Positions 18,606 to 27,081 of a DNA stretch of 64,000 nucleotides are shown here, piece by piece; the stretch's first letter is position 1, and the number at the start of each line of letters is the position of its first letter. The notes below the pieces were generated by a model. It searched no databases and had not been told where the DNA came from. It saw only the letters and a list, made by a program, of their open reading frames with translations. A program made the translations under genes and the position numbers. The DNA lies in NCBI RefSeq assembly GCF_017831975.1, contig NZ_JAFDSS010000001.1, forward strand, positions 1,736,001 through 1,800,000, read 5' to 3'. Source of the DNA: Microbacterium terrae. GTDB taxonomy: Bacteria; Actinomycetota; Actinomycetes; Actinomycetales; Microbacteriaceae.

Positions 18606-19604
18606 TCACTGCTTCCCGCCGGGAAGATCGGCGGCCTCGCGTGCTCTGTTCAGCTCGTCGGTGGCCACCCGCACCGAGTCCTCGGCCTTGCGCACGCGGC
18701 GCAGCGGCATCGTGGGTGCGCCGTGCCGTTCGCGCACGCGGTCCGATCGCTCGCGCGTGCCGAGGATGATCCACGTCGAGGCGAGCAGGATCACCTGCGC
18801 CGACAGGTTGATCCACAGCAGCAGGGCGATGAGGGCGGCGAACGAGACGAGCAGCGGATTCGAGCTCGCCCCGCCGACGAACAGCCCCGACAGCTGCTGC
18901 AGCGCCGTCAGCCCGATGCCGCCGATGATCGCGCCCGACCACAGCGGTCCCGCAGGCGGGCGCACCCCGCTCAGGGTGATGAAGGCGAGCACGATCAGCC
19001 CCGTATCGAGCGCGAACACCGCGACGGTCGACACCGAGTTCGTCAGGAACGCGCTGAAGCCGCCCGGCGCCAAGCCGAGCCAGTCGCTCACGGTATCGAC
19101 GAATGCGGTGCCGACGAAGGTGGCCGCCGCAGCCACGACGAAGCCGCCGCCGATCGCGAGCGCGAGTGCGAGGTTGCGCACGTACACCCACACCACCATG
19201 ACGTCGTCGAACGGGCTGTCGCTCAGGGTGCGCATCGCGTTGCGCAGCGATCCGATCGCGCCGATCGCGGCGAGCACCAGACCGACGAGCGCGGCGATGC
19301 CGGCGAACGTCAGGCCGGCGGGCGCATCGATGTCGTCGACGTCGACGATGGTTCCGATGAGACCGGGGATCGCTGCATCGACCGCGTCGATGATCGCCTC
19401 GAGCGCCACCGGGTTGTCGGCGAGCCACAGTGCGGCGAACGAGAAGCCGAGAAGCACACCGGCGAAGAGGGAGAAAAGGGTGCGGTAGGTGATGCTGTCG
19501 GCGAGCATCGGGCCGCGGCGCTCCGAGTAGTGCAGCCACGTGCGAACGAGGCGCAGTGACAGCGCCCACGCGGTGGCCTTCGCGATGGTCTCTTTCAGGG
19601 CCAT
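18606..19604 (-). CDS. YihY/BrkB-family inner-membrane protein
   Basis: A 332-residue polytopic membrane protein. It has the hallmark SLRLVRTWLHYSERRGPMLADSITYRTLFSLFAG start and about six hydrophobic segments, ending in a charged cytoplasmic tail (REAADLPGGKQ). YihY proteins were once called ribonuclease BN, but their real role is unclear; a transport role has been proposed. The ATG is preceded by TAGGGT at 7 nt. Confidence 0.88.
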   Translation of the reverse strand: MALKETIAKATAWALSLRLVRTWLHYSERRGPMLADSITYRTLFSLFAGVLLGFSFAALWLADNPVALEAIIDAVDAAIPGLIGTIVDVDDIDAPAGLTFAGIAALVGLVLAAIGAIGSLRNAMRTLSDSPFDDVMVVWVYVRNLALALAIGGGFVVAAAATFVGTAFVDTVSDWLGLAPGGFSAFLTNSVSTVAVFALDTGLIVLAFITLSGVRPPAGPLWSGAIIGGIGLTALQQLSGLFVGGASSNPLLVSFAALIALLLWINLSAQVILLASTWIILGTRERSDRVRERHGAPTMPLRRVRKAEDSVRVATDELNRAREAADLPGGKQ

Positions 19605-19611
19605 GGGTTCG

Positions 19612-19617
19612 ACCCTA
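19612..19617 (-). promoter_or_regulatory. Candidate -10 box, leaderless yihY-like gene
   Basis: TAGGGT on the minus strand lies 7 nt before the ATG at 19604. Confidence 0.45.
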
Positions 19618-19717
19618 GCGAGCCGTCGATCCAACCGTGCCGGGGTGGACAGGTGCGCCGTCGTGTGGCAGGCGAATCCGTTCGGAGACGCGTGCTCCCC
19701 CGGCCTGCTCGCTCCCC

Positions 19718-20344
19718 TCACACACCGGCGAGCAGGATCAGGTACCAGCTTCCGACGGCTTGGCCGGCGAACACACCCGTCCAGGCGCCGAGGATCATCC
19801 ACGGGCCGAACGGGATGGCAGTCGTGCGCTTGGCGCGACGGGAGAGCATCAGTGCGATGCCGAAGACCCCTCCGTACACGAATGCGGCGAACGCACCGAC
19901 AGCGAGGGCGCCCCAGCCGATGAAGCCGAGGTAGATGCCGATGACACCGGCGAGCTTCACGTCGCCCCCGCCCATGCCGCCCGGCCGGATGACACGGAGC
20001 ACGAAGTAGAACGCGTACATGGCGACCATGCCCACCGCCGCCCGGACGAGCGCGCTCCAGTCCTGGGTCAGCAGCGCCGCCGACGCGAGCAGCGCACCCG
20101 CGACCGCGTAGGCAGGCAGGACGATGCGATCGGGAAGTCGGTGGGTTCGCAGGTCGATCACGCTCAGCACGACGCTGATCACCGCGAAGTACGCGAACCC
20201 GGAGACCACGAAGGCCGATGCCGCCCACTCCGCCGGCGTCGCCGGAACGATGAGCGCGAACGAGAGCCTCCCGGCGGATGCGGTTGCGGCTGCGGTTGCG
20301 GCTGCGACCTGCAGCACAGCTGCTGCGGCACAGTCCACCGGCAC
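19718..20344 (-). CDS. Prepilin peptidase (A24 family)
   Basis: A 208-residue polytopic membrane aspartyl protease that removes the leader of type IV or Flp-type prepilins. The two catalytic Asp residues lie in SVIDLRTHRLPD and in the GxGD motif GGMGGGDVKLAG. It lacks the N-terminal methylase domain, as in TadV-type peptidases. The GTG start follows GAGGGAG at about 8 nt. The N-terminus is an Ala-rich stretch encoded by a 12-bp repeat (near 20278–20308). No pilus genes are in the window. Confidence 0.85.
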   Translation of the reverse strand: MPVDCAAAAVLQVAAATAAATASAGRLSFALIVPATPAEWAASAFVVSGFAYFAVISVVLSVIDLRTHRLPDRIVLPAYAVAGALLASAALLTQDWSALVRAAVGMVAMYAFYFVLRVIRPGGMGGGDVKLAGVIGIYLGFIGWGALAVGAFAAFVYGGVFGIALMLSRRAKRTTAIPFGPWMILGAWTGVFAGQAVGSWYLILLAGV

Positions 20345-20645
20345 GATGACGTCTCCCTCGACGGGTCGACGATCGTTCCCGACGACGGGTAGCCTACGGC
20401 GCAGCGCCGGCGGCGGAATCCGCCTGTGGATGGGCGTGTGCGCCGTGGCCTCGTGCGGCAGGGCTGCCCCGCTCCCACGGATCTGCTCAGGGCGTCGGCA
20501 CCCCCCACCCGGCGACGAGTGCGACCGTCGGGTGTGTGGGTCATCGCGCGCTGGATGCGCTGGTCGAGGCCGTCGAGTTCGCCGAGCACGTCGATCGCGG
20601 CCCACGCGCGGTCGCGGTCGACGGGGCGAAACGCCCCCCGCGCAC
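20345..20645. other. Intergenic stretch with a coding-like remnant
   Basis: About 300 bp lie between the prepilin peptidase and DUF1905 genes. On the minus strand, about 20520–20630 reads as RDRAWAAIDVLGELDGLDQR and onward with strong GC at third positions, but the frame has no usable start codon after the DUF1905 stop and becomes Arg-rich. It may be the remnant of a gene; no intact gene is seen. Confidence 0.3.
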
Positions 20646-20945
20646 CTACGCGTCGAGCACCTCGAGACGCACGGCGGCGAGCGCGCCTTCGTCGAGGCCC
20701 TCGGCATCCCTCACCGACTTCTTGAGTGGGAGCACGTACGCACCCTGCGACGAATCGGGGAAGATCGACGTCTGGAACCGCGACCCGCCGATGGCCGCGC
20801 TCACTCGCACGGCACCGAACCCGCGATACGGGCGCGGAATCTCGCGGATCTCTTCGCTCAACTCGGGCGGAACCGCCACGAAGTACCACGACGAGTCTTC
20901 ACGGGCGGACCAGCGGAACACCGGCGCTTCGAACTCGAAGTTCAT
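20646..20945 (-). CDS. DUF1905-domain protein
   Basis: A 99-residue protein matching the small DUF1905 beta-barrel family: FEFEAPVFRW, WYFVAVP, GFGAVRVSAAIGGSRFQTSIFP and YVLPLKKSVRDAEGL are characteristic. Function is unknown. It overlaps the upstream SRPBCC gene by 4 bp (ATGA), so the two are translated together. Confidence 0.88.
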   Translation of the reverse strand: MNFEFEAPVFRWSAREDSSWYFVAVPPELSEEIREIPRPYRGFGAVRVSAAIGGSRFQTSIFPDSSQGAYVLPLKKSVRDAEGLDEGALAAVRLEVLDA

Positions 20946-21352
20946 GCCGCGTACCGGTCGACGAGCCGCTGCAGGCAGTCAACCCATCCCTCGACGTGGC
21001 TGGTGCGCTCCCCCGCCGTCGCGAACCCCGACTGGCGCACGATGACGCGGGTCGAGGCATCCGCTGCGTCTTCGAACGTGATCTCGACGTCGGTGACGCC
21101 GGGCTCGCCGTCCCACCGCCAGCCGAGGCGCAGCGCGCGCGGCGGCTCGATCGCGACGATCGTGGCGTTCACACCGATGCCGGCGACGTCGGAGCGCACG
21201 CGCCACGCACCGAGCTCCTGCGGCTCGATCGTCACCGCGGACTCGAGCCGCGGCGGCCAGAACCACTCGGCGAGGCGGGCGGCATCGGTGAAATCGGCCC
21301 ACACGTCGTCGGCGGTCGCCGCGACCAGAGCACCCTCGGTCAGCTCGAGCAT
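20942..21352 (-). CDS. SRPBCC/AHSA1-type protein
   Basis: A 136-residue START-like lipid- or ligand-binding domain (MLELTEGALVAATADDVWADFTDAARLAEWFWPP … GFATAGERTSHVEGW). Such proteins hold hydrophobic ligands in a helix-grip fold; the ligand is unknown. It is the first gene of a two-gene unit with the DUF1905 gene and has TAGCGT 6 nt before its ATG. Confidence 0.85.
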   Translation of the reverse strand: MLELTEGALVAATADDVWADFTDAARLAEWFWPPRLESAVTIEPQELGAWRVRSDVAGIGVNATIVAIEPPRALRLGWRWDGEPGVTDVEITFEDAADASTRVIVRQSGFATAGERTSHVEGWVDCLQRLVDRYAA

Positions 21353-21358
21353 GCGCTC

Positions 21359-21364
21359 ACGCTA
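21359..21364 (-). promoter_or_regulatory. Candidate -10 box, leaderless SRPBCC gene
   Basis: TAGCGT on the minus strand stands 6 nt before the ATG, without a Shine–Dalgarno. Confidence 0.45.
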
Positions 21365-21577
21365 GCGCGACCTGGCGACACGCGGCATCTGTCATCTGCG
21401 CAAAGCCGGCGCGTCGAGGACGACGCAGACGAAGACCTGCAGCCGACGCATACGGCTCGCCGGGCGCTTTTCGCCGTGGAGAAGACGATCGCTTGCTGCG
21501 ACCCACACATTAATAGTTATGTACTACCTGACGATTCAAAAAGGCTCAGAAAGGCTCAAAATCATGGAGCTTCGCTC

Positions 21578-21606
21578 TTCACAAACATCTTCGCAGTCGC
21601 TAGAAT
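21578..21606 (+). promoter_or_regulatory. Strong-looking promoter of DUF222/HNH gene
   Basis: TTCACA (21578–21583), a 17-bp spacer and TAGAAT (21601–21606) lie 7 nt before the ATG. The ~100 bp upstream are unusually A+T-rich for this genome. No ribosome site is present, so the transcript is predicted to be leaderless. Confidence 0.7.
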
Positions 21607-21613
21607 CGAACAT

Positions 21614-23086
21614 ATGAACGATCTACTCGATGATATCGGCGAGACTCTCGCCCATCTCGGTCGTTCGTGGCGCCGCACGCCCGCAGGCGATCGGCTGGCG
21701 GTCGATGACCTCGCCGATGCCGAACTCGTCGCCCTCAATGAGTCGCTCGGCGCCGCGCGTCGCCGGTTCGATGCGGTTCACTCACGAATCGCGAGCGAGA
21801 TCGCCCGCCGGTCTCGCCCCGAGCACGGCGCCGAGGGGCTCGCGAAGAAGAACGGCTACCGCACGCCCGTCACGCTGATCGCCGCGACCACGGGCACCAC
21901 CGTCGGCGAGGCGGCGAAGCTCGTATCCGTCGGCGAGGCGACCGCACCGCGCCGCATGTTCTCCGGAGAAGACGCTCCCGCCCGGCATCCGTTCGTCGCA
22001 GCGGCACTCGCCGCAGGCGAGATCGGCATGCCGGCATCCTCCGCGATCATCACGATGCTCGACAGAATCGCCATGCGCGTCGATCGGCCAACGCTCGACG
22101 ACGCCGAGCGCACTCTCATCGCGCAGGCGCATGGGCTCGCGCTCGACCAGCTCGCCAAGGTGATCACCCGCGCCGAGGCCTACCTCGATCCCGACGGGCT
22201 CCAGCCGCACGAGAGCGAAATGCGCCAGATGCGCAGCCTGCGATTCTTCGAACGCGACGGGATGCTGTGCATCGACGGCAAGTTCGATCCGGTCTCAGGA
22301 GCCCCGATCCGCACCGCGATCGAGGCCGTGGTCACCGCCGAATTCCGCAACGAGGCCGATCAGCGGGGCGCCGGCGGCGCCTCGGCCGACACCGACGGCG
22401 TCGACAGCGGGGCGGATGCTGCGAACCTCGACGGCACCGCCGGCCCTGTCTCCGACCGTGCCCGGGGCCCGCTCGGCGACGACTCTCGCGCGCGCACCGT
22501 CGCCCAGCGTCAAGCCGACGCCCTGCTGCAGCTCGCCGAGCATCTTCTCGGATGCGACAGCACCGACAAGCCGATCGACGGCCCCACGGTGATCGTGCGC
22601 ATGACCCTCGCCGACCTCGAGTCCGGCACCGGGGTGGCGACCATCGACGGCGTCGCCCAGCCGATCTCGGTCTCGGCAGCGCGGCGTATGGCAGCGTCGG
22701 GCGGAGTCATCCCCGAAGTGCTCGGCGGCGAGAGCGAGATCCTCGATTGGGGTCGGCGGAAGCGCTTGTTCACCCGAGCGCAGAAGCTCGCGCTCGCTGA
22801 ACGCGACGGCGGATGCGTCGGATGCGGCCTCGCCCCCGGGATGTGCAAAGTCCACCACCTACGCTGGTGGGCCCGAGACCTCGGACCGACCGACCTCGAC
22901 AACGGAGTGCTGCTCTGCGAATCGTGCCATCACCGCGTGCATGACAACGGGTGGGAGATCCGCGTCGAAGGCACGGGGGTCGCAGCACGGGTGTGGTTCA
23001 TTCCACCCGCGCACATCGATCCGCGCCGCACTCCGCGACCAGGCGGCAACCGCCGCTTCAGCTACGCGCCCGCCCACGCCGCGTGA
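21614..23086 (+). CDS. DUF222 / HNH endonuclease-signature protein (13E12-repeat family)
   Basis: A 490-residue protein with an N-terminal DUF222 helical region (about 1–300) and a C-terminal HNH module: CVGCGLAPGMCKVHHLRWW, then DNGVLLCESCHHRVHDNGW. This family is expanded in actinobacteria and its biological role is unsettled; nuclease activity is inferred from the HNH motif. Residues 255–280 (GGASADTDGVDSGADAA) form a variable linker. The last codons lie in a 28-bp tandem duplication. The start is fixed by the adjacent promoter. Confidence 0.88.
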   Translation: MNDLLDDIGETLAHLGRSWRRTPAGDRLAVDDLADAELVALNESLGAARRRFDAVHSRIASEIARRSRPEHGAEGLAKKNGYRTPVTLIAATTGTTVGEAAKLVSVGEATAPRRMFSGEDAPARHPFVAAALAAGEIGMPASSAIITMLDRIAMRVDRPTLDDAERTLIAQAHGLALDQLAKVITRAEAYLDPDGLQPHESEMRQMRSLRFFERDGMLCIDGKFDPVSGAPIRTAIEAVVTAEFRNEADQRGAGGASADTDGVDSGADAANLDGTAGPVSDRARGPLGDDSRARTVAQRQADALLQLAEHLLGCDSTDKPIDGPTVIVRMTLADLESGTGVATIDGVAQPISVSAARRMAASGGVIPEVLGGESEILDWGRRKRLFTRAQKLALAERDGGCVGCGLAPGMCKVHHLRWWARDLGPTDLDNGVLLCESCHHRVHDNGWEIRVEGTGVAARVWFIPPAHIDPRRTPRPGGNRRFSYAPAHAA

Positions 23087-23119
23087 CGTCGACGCGCCCG
23101 CCCACGCCGCGTGACGTCG
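23064..23119 (+). repeat. Perfect 28-bp tandem duplication across a stop codon
   Basis: The 28 bases at 23064–23091 recur exactly at 23092–23119. The first copy contains the end and TGA of the DUF222 gene, so the second copy is an untranslated duplicate of its 3' end. Confidence 0.9.
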
Positions 23120-23188
23120 GCGCGCCGAGTGCCCATCGAATACCCGCCGCCGCGGGCGACATGACGACGCCGCGCACGACCGCCCATC

Positions 23189-23194
23189 TAGGAT
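23189..23194 (+). promoter_or_regulatory. Candidate -10 box, leaderless DUF1294 gene
   Basis: TAGGAT is followed after 7 nt by the ATG at 23202; no Shine–Dalgarno is visible. Confidence 0.45.
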
Positions 23195-23201
23195 CGAGCC
23201 C

Positions 23202-23645
23202 ATGCCGAAAGCCGCGACCCGCAACGCTCGAGCCCGTACAGGCGTCAGGCCCCAGAGCTCGCATCACGGCGACCGCGACCTGTCCCGCCCGCTGCCCGCG
23301 AGCTTCAGCTGGAGCGTGCTCGCGGTGTTCGCCGTCGTGTTGGCGATCGCATCCGTCATCGCCCCGCTCCCCTGGTGGATCGCTGCCGTCTACGGCGCGA
23401 TGAGCCTCATCACCTTCGTCGCCTACGGACTCGACAAGCGCGCCGCTCGGCGCTCAGCGCCCCGCACGCCCGAGAACACCCTGCTCATGCTCGGCCTCCT
23501 CGCCGGCTGGCCCGGCGCCCTCGCCGCCCAGCAGTCCTTCCGCCACAAGACCCGCAAGCGCACCTTCCGCCGGGCGTTCTGGGGCACCGTGGTGCTCAAC
23601 GTCGCTGCCCTCGGCGTGCTCGCCTGGTTCATCGTCGAGTCCTGA
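23202..23645 (+). CDS. DUF1294 membrane protein
   Basis: A 147-residue protein with a basic N-terminus, about three to four hydrophobic helices and the DUF1294 signature YGLDKRAARRSAPRTPENTL … GGWPGA-like LLAGWPGALAAQQSFRHKTRK. Larger relatives fuse this domain to a cold-shock domain; here it stands alone. Function is unknown. Confidence 0.88.
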   Translation: MPKAATRNARARTGVRPQSSHHGDRDLSRPLPASFSWSVLAVFAVVLAIASVIAPLPWWIAAVYGAMSLITFVAYGLDKRAARRSAPRTPENTLLMLGLLAGWPGALAAQQSFRHKTRKRTFRRAFWGTVVLNVAALGVLAWFIVES

Positions 23646-23698
23646 CGCGACTCACCCCGTGACGCCCCGGATCGTCGCGGCGCTCCTCCCTCGATCCC

Positions 23699-23733
23699 GC
23701 GCGGCGCGCCTCGCTCGACCCTGCGCGCCGCGC
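23699..23733 (+). terminator. GC-rich hairpin after DUF1294 gene
   Basis: GCGCGGCGCGC and GCGCGCCGCGC form a perfect 11-bp stem with a 13-nt loop about 55 bp after the stop codon. There is no T-run, so terminator function is an inference. Confidence 0.5.
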
Positions 23734-23783
23734 GCACCACTTCGTCGCCCGCGACCCGGAAAGCGTGTGCCCCGATCTCACCC

Positions 23784-23812
23784 TTGAGACCGCTCTCACA
23801 TTTGGTTACTGT
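23784..23812 (+). promoter_or_regulatory. Promoter with LacI-type operator over the -35 box
   Basis: TTGAGA (23784–23789) and TACTGT (23807–23812) are 17 bp apart. TGAGACCGCTCTCA (23785–23798), palindromic at 12 of 14 positions, covers the -35 box and resembles operators of LacI-family sugar repressors. It serves the secreted beta-helix protein. Confidence 0.55.
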
Positions 23813-23912
23813 CCTGTAAGCAAGTGGCACCGACGCCACCCGCGACGCCGCCGGACCGGACGCCGACTGCGACCGCAGAGCAAGACCCCCTCATCGAAGA
23901 GAGGCATCTCGC

Positions 23913-25805
23913 ATGAACCTTCCCGTCCCCCGCGCGCGAGCGCGCCGCACCGCGATGGCCATCACGGCCGCAGCGGCGCTGGCCGCCGGCGCACTTCTCG
24001 CCACACCGGCGGTCGCGGCCCCACCGCTCGCCGTCGACCCTTACAACCCCGACTTCGGTCCCAACGTCACGATCTACTCCCCCGACACACCCGTCGACCA
24101 GATCGAATCCGAACTCGACGCCCTCGCCGACCAGCAGCGCGACGCCGAGATGAGCACCGCCCGCTCGGCGGTCTACTTCCTTCCCGGCCAATACGGGACG
24201 GCTGAGAACCCCCTGCAGTTCGACGTCGGCTACTACACCGAGGTCGCCGGCCTCGGGGCATCCCCCACCGATGTCGACATCAACGGATCGATCGAGGTCT
24301 ACAACCGCTGCCTCACGAGCGACAACTGCCTCGCCCTGGTCAACTTCTGGCGCACGATCTCGAACCTGTCCATCCAGGTGAACAGCCTGGGCGACGACGG
24401 ATGCCGCGGCAGCGCCAACTTCTGGGCGGTGTCGCAGGCGGTCTCGATGCGCCGCCTCGACATCTCGGGCGCCAACCTGTCGCTCATGGACTACTGCACC
24501 GCCGGGCCCCAGTACGCAAGCGGCGGCTTCATCGCCGACTCCCGCCTGCCGTACGTGGTGAGCGGATCCCAGCAGCAGTGGCTCACCCGCAACAGCGAGG
24601 TGGCCGGCTGGTCGAACGGCGTGTGGAACCAGGTGTTCTCGGGAGTCGTCGGCGCACCTGCCGACGCGAACTTCCCGACCGAGCCGTACACGACGCTCGA
24701 GACGACACCGGTCACGCGTGAGAAGCCGTACCTGTACGTCGACGACGCAGGCAAGTACAACGTGCGCGTCCCCGCGATGCAGCGCGAGACGAGCGGCGTC
24801 AGCTGGGACGAAGGCCTCACCGCTGGGCGCAGCATCCCGATCACCGACTTCTACATCGCCAAGCCGGGCGACTCGGAGCTGAAGATCAACGCGGCACTCG
24901 CGGTGGGCAAGCACCTCATCTTCACGCCGGGTGTCTACGACATCGACAAGACCCTGCTGGTGTGGCGCCCCGGCACCGTGGTGCTCGGACTCGGGCACGC
25001 CACGCTCACGGCGAAGAAGGGGGCGACGCCGCTGGCGATCGCCGACGTGCCCGGAATCGTCGTGGCCGGCATCACCGTCGACGCCGGCGAGAAGCTCTCG
25101 CCGGTGCTCATGAAGGTGGGCCTGACGAAATCGCTCAACCTCTCGAGCAAGAAGTCGAAGGACAACCCGATCACGCTGAGCGATGTGTACTTCCGCGTCG
25201 GCGGTCCGCACATCGGCAAGACGACGACGGCCCTCGAGATCAACGCCGACAACGTGCTCATCGACCACACCTGGGTGTGGCGCGGCGACCACGGCATCGA
25301 AGGGTTCGATCCGACCGACGGCGTCAACGGCGACAACGAGCGCTGGGCGACCAACACCGGAACGAACGGCGTCATCGTGAACGGTGACCACGTGACGGCG
25401 ACCGGCCTGTTCGTCGAGCACTTCCAGAAGTACAACACGCTGTGGAAGGGCGAGAACGGCCGCGTCGTGCTGTACCAGAACGAGCTGCCCTACGACCCGC
25501 CCACCCAGGCCGACTGGACGCAGCCCGACGGAACGCTCGGCTACCCGGGCTACGTGGTCGACGCGAAGGTGAAGAACCACCGCCTCGACGGCGCCGGCGT
25601 GTACGTGTTCAACCAGAACAACCCGGCGATCGTCACGGAGAACGGCTTCGATGTTCCGGATGCTCCCGGCGTGCAGCTGCACCACATCATGACCGTGAAC
25701 CTCTCGGCGGGCACCGTCGAGCACGTCGTGAACGGTGTGGGCGGCCAGGCCGACAACACCAACACCGGCGCCCCGCAGTACGTGGCGGACTACCCGCTGC
25801 CCTAG
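23913..25805 (+). CDS. Secreted parallel beta-helix protein, probable carbohydrate-active enzyme
   Basis: A 630-residue exported protein: Sec signal peptide (cut near PAVAA|PP), then a pectate-lyase-like right-handed beta-helix with repeated hydrophobic rungs (GIVVAGITVDAG, NVLIDHTWVWRGDHG, GVIVNGDHVTATGLFVEHF). The segment YFLPGQYGTAENPLQFDVGY and FWRTISNLSIQVNS match an actinobacterial family often mislabelled adenylyl cyclase or coagulation-factor domain protein. No cyclase motifs are present. Its own promoter carries a LacI-type palindrome, which suggests sugar control. The substrate is unknown. Confidence 0.75.
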   Translation: MNLPVPRARARRTAMAITAAAALAAGALLATPAVAAPPLAVDPYNPDFGPNVTIYSPDTPVDQIESELDALADQQRDAEMSTARSAVYFLPGQYGTAENPLQFDVGYYTEVAGLGASPTDVDINGSIEVYNRCLTSDNCLALVNFWRTISNLSIQVNSLGDDGCRGSANFWAVSQAVSMRRLDISGANLSLMDYCTAGPQYASGGFIADSRLPYVVSGSQQQWLTRNSEVAGWSNGVWNQVFSGVVGAPADANFPTEPYTTLETTPVTREKPYLYVDDAGKYNVRVPAMQRETSGVSWDEGLTAGRSIPITDFYIAKPGDSELKINAALAVGKHLIFTPGVYDIDKTLLVWRPGTVVLGLGHATLTAKKGATPLAIADVPGIVVAGITVDAGEKLSPVLMKVGLTKSLNLSSKKSKDNPITLSDVYFRVGGPHIGKTTTALEINADNVLIDHTWVWRGDHGIEGFDPTDGVNGDNERWATNTGTNGVIVNGDHVTATGLFVEHFQKYNTLWKGENGRVVLYQNELPYDPPTQADWTQPDGTLGYPGYVVDAKVKNHRLDGAGVYVFNQNNPAIVTENGFDVPDAPGVQLHHIMTVNLSAGTVEHVVNGVGGQADNTNTGAPQYVADYPLP

Positions 25806-25816
25806 CGGTCGCTGGG

Positions 25817-25896
25817 CGTTTCGTCTCGCCGCTGCGCGACTCGCTCAACGACCGGTGGACCCGAACCCCGGTCGTTGGGCGGGCGCAGGCGAGACG
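25817..25896. repeat. Dispersed repeat pair between convergent genes
   Basis: CGTTTCGTCTCGCC at 25817 and the opposed GGTCGTTGGGCGGGCGCAGG, ending at 25896 with CGAGACG, frame the space between the beta-helix gene and the converging aldo/keto reductase gene. Confidence 0.7.
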
Positions 25897-25919
25897 CGAC
25901 GCTCAGGGATGCTGCGCGG

Positions 25920-26912
25920 TCACCAGTGCGGGTGGATGCTCTCGCGCAGGCGCTCGTCGTACACCCGGCGGATGACGGCATCGAACGCGTCGACGTCGAA
26001 CCCGCCGTCGATCAGCTCGCCGGCATCCGCATTCCTGCCCGCCTGCGACACGTTGCGCGCACCCGGGATCACGCTCGTCACACCGGGAAGCGAGGCGATC
26101 CACGCCAGCGTTGCGGCAGGCAGCGGCACGCTGATGGGCAGCGACGCCGCGAGCTCGCGCGCCGCCTCGACGCCCACCTCGAAGTCGACACCCGAGAACG
26201 TCTCGCCGCGGTCGAACGCCTCGCCCTGCCGGTTGTACGTGCGGTGGTCGTTCTCGGCGAACGTGGTGTCAGCCGTGTACCGGCCCGACAGCAGGCCCGA
26301 TGCGAGCGGCACGCGCGCGAAGATCGCCGTTCCGGCGGCGCGCGCCGCGGGAAGCACCGCGTCGAGCGGCTTGAGCCGGAACGGATTGAGGATGATCTGG
26401 ATGTTCGCCACGTTCGGCCGGGCGATCGCCGCGAGCGCTTGCGCGCACGTCTCGACCGATACCCCGTACGCGGCGATCGCGCCCGACGCCACCAGGTCGT
26501 CGAGGGCGTCGTATGTCGCGCCGGCGGCGATCACCTCCGACGGCGGGCAGTGCAGCTGCACCAGGTCGAGTCGGTCGACGCCGAGGTTCTTGCGGGAGCG
26601 ATCGGTCCACGCGCGGAAGTTCTCGGGCGTGTAGTTCTCGGGCTCCTGCGCCATGCGCCGACCCATCTTGGTCGCCACCGTGACCGTGCGCTCGTGGCGC
26701 TCGGCCAGGAAGCGCCCGATCAGCTTCTCGCTGCGTCCGTCGCCGTACACGTCGGCGGTGTCGAACAGGGTGACGCCACGGTCGACGGATGCCGCGAGCA
26801 CGGCGAGCGCCTCGTCTTCCGACACCTGCCCCCAGTCGGCACCCAACTGCCAGGTGCCGAGGCCGATAGCCGAGACGGCGCGGCCGGTTCGACCGAGAGG
26901 ACGCTGCTGCAT
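25920..26912 (-). CDS. Aldo/keto reductase
   Basis: A 330-residue NADPH-dependent TIM-barrel oxidoreductase. The catalytic tetrad is visible: Asp and Tyr in FDTADVYGDGRSE, Lys in VATKMG and His in VQLHCP. The C-terminal cofactor loop SVIPGARNVSQAGRN is typical. It resembles the YajO/IolS branch; the physiological substrate cannot be read from sequence. AAAGG precedes the ATG. Confidence 0.92.
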   Translation of the reverse strand: MQQRPLGRTGRAVSAIGLGTWQLGADWGQVSEDEALAVLAASVDRGVTLFDTADVYGDGRSEKLIGRFLAERHERTVTVATKMGRRMAQEPENYTPENFRAWTDRSRKNLGVDRLDLVQLHCPPSEVIAAGATYDALDDLVASGAIAAYGVSVETCAQALAAIARPNVANIQIILNPFRLKPLDAVLPAARAAGTAIFARVPLASGLLSGRYTADTTFAENDHRTYNRQGEAFDRGETFSGVDFEVGVEAARELAASLPISVPLPAATLAWIASLPGVTSVIPGARNVSQAGRNADAGELIDGGFDVDAFDAVIRRVYDERLRESIHPHW

Positions 26913-27081
26913 GGGGAGCCTTTCATCGCCGCGGCGAGCACGGACGCCTTCCAGCTTGCCATCCGAAGCGCGCGCGGGGCGAGAACCGGGCGCGCCGCTC
27001 CCCCGCTGCGCGCTATCGCGCCGGCTCCGAGCGGGCGCCCCGATCGTGCGCGCCGACCGGCGCGGCGCCGTCCCACCGCCG

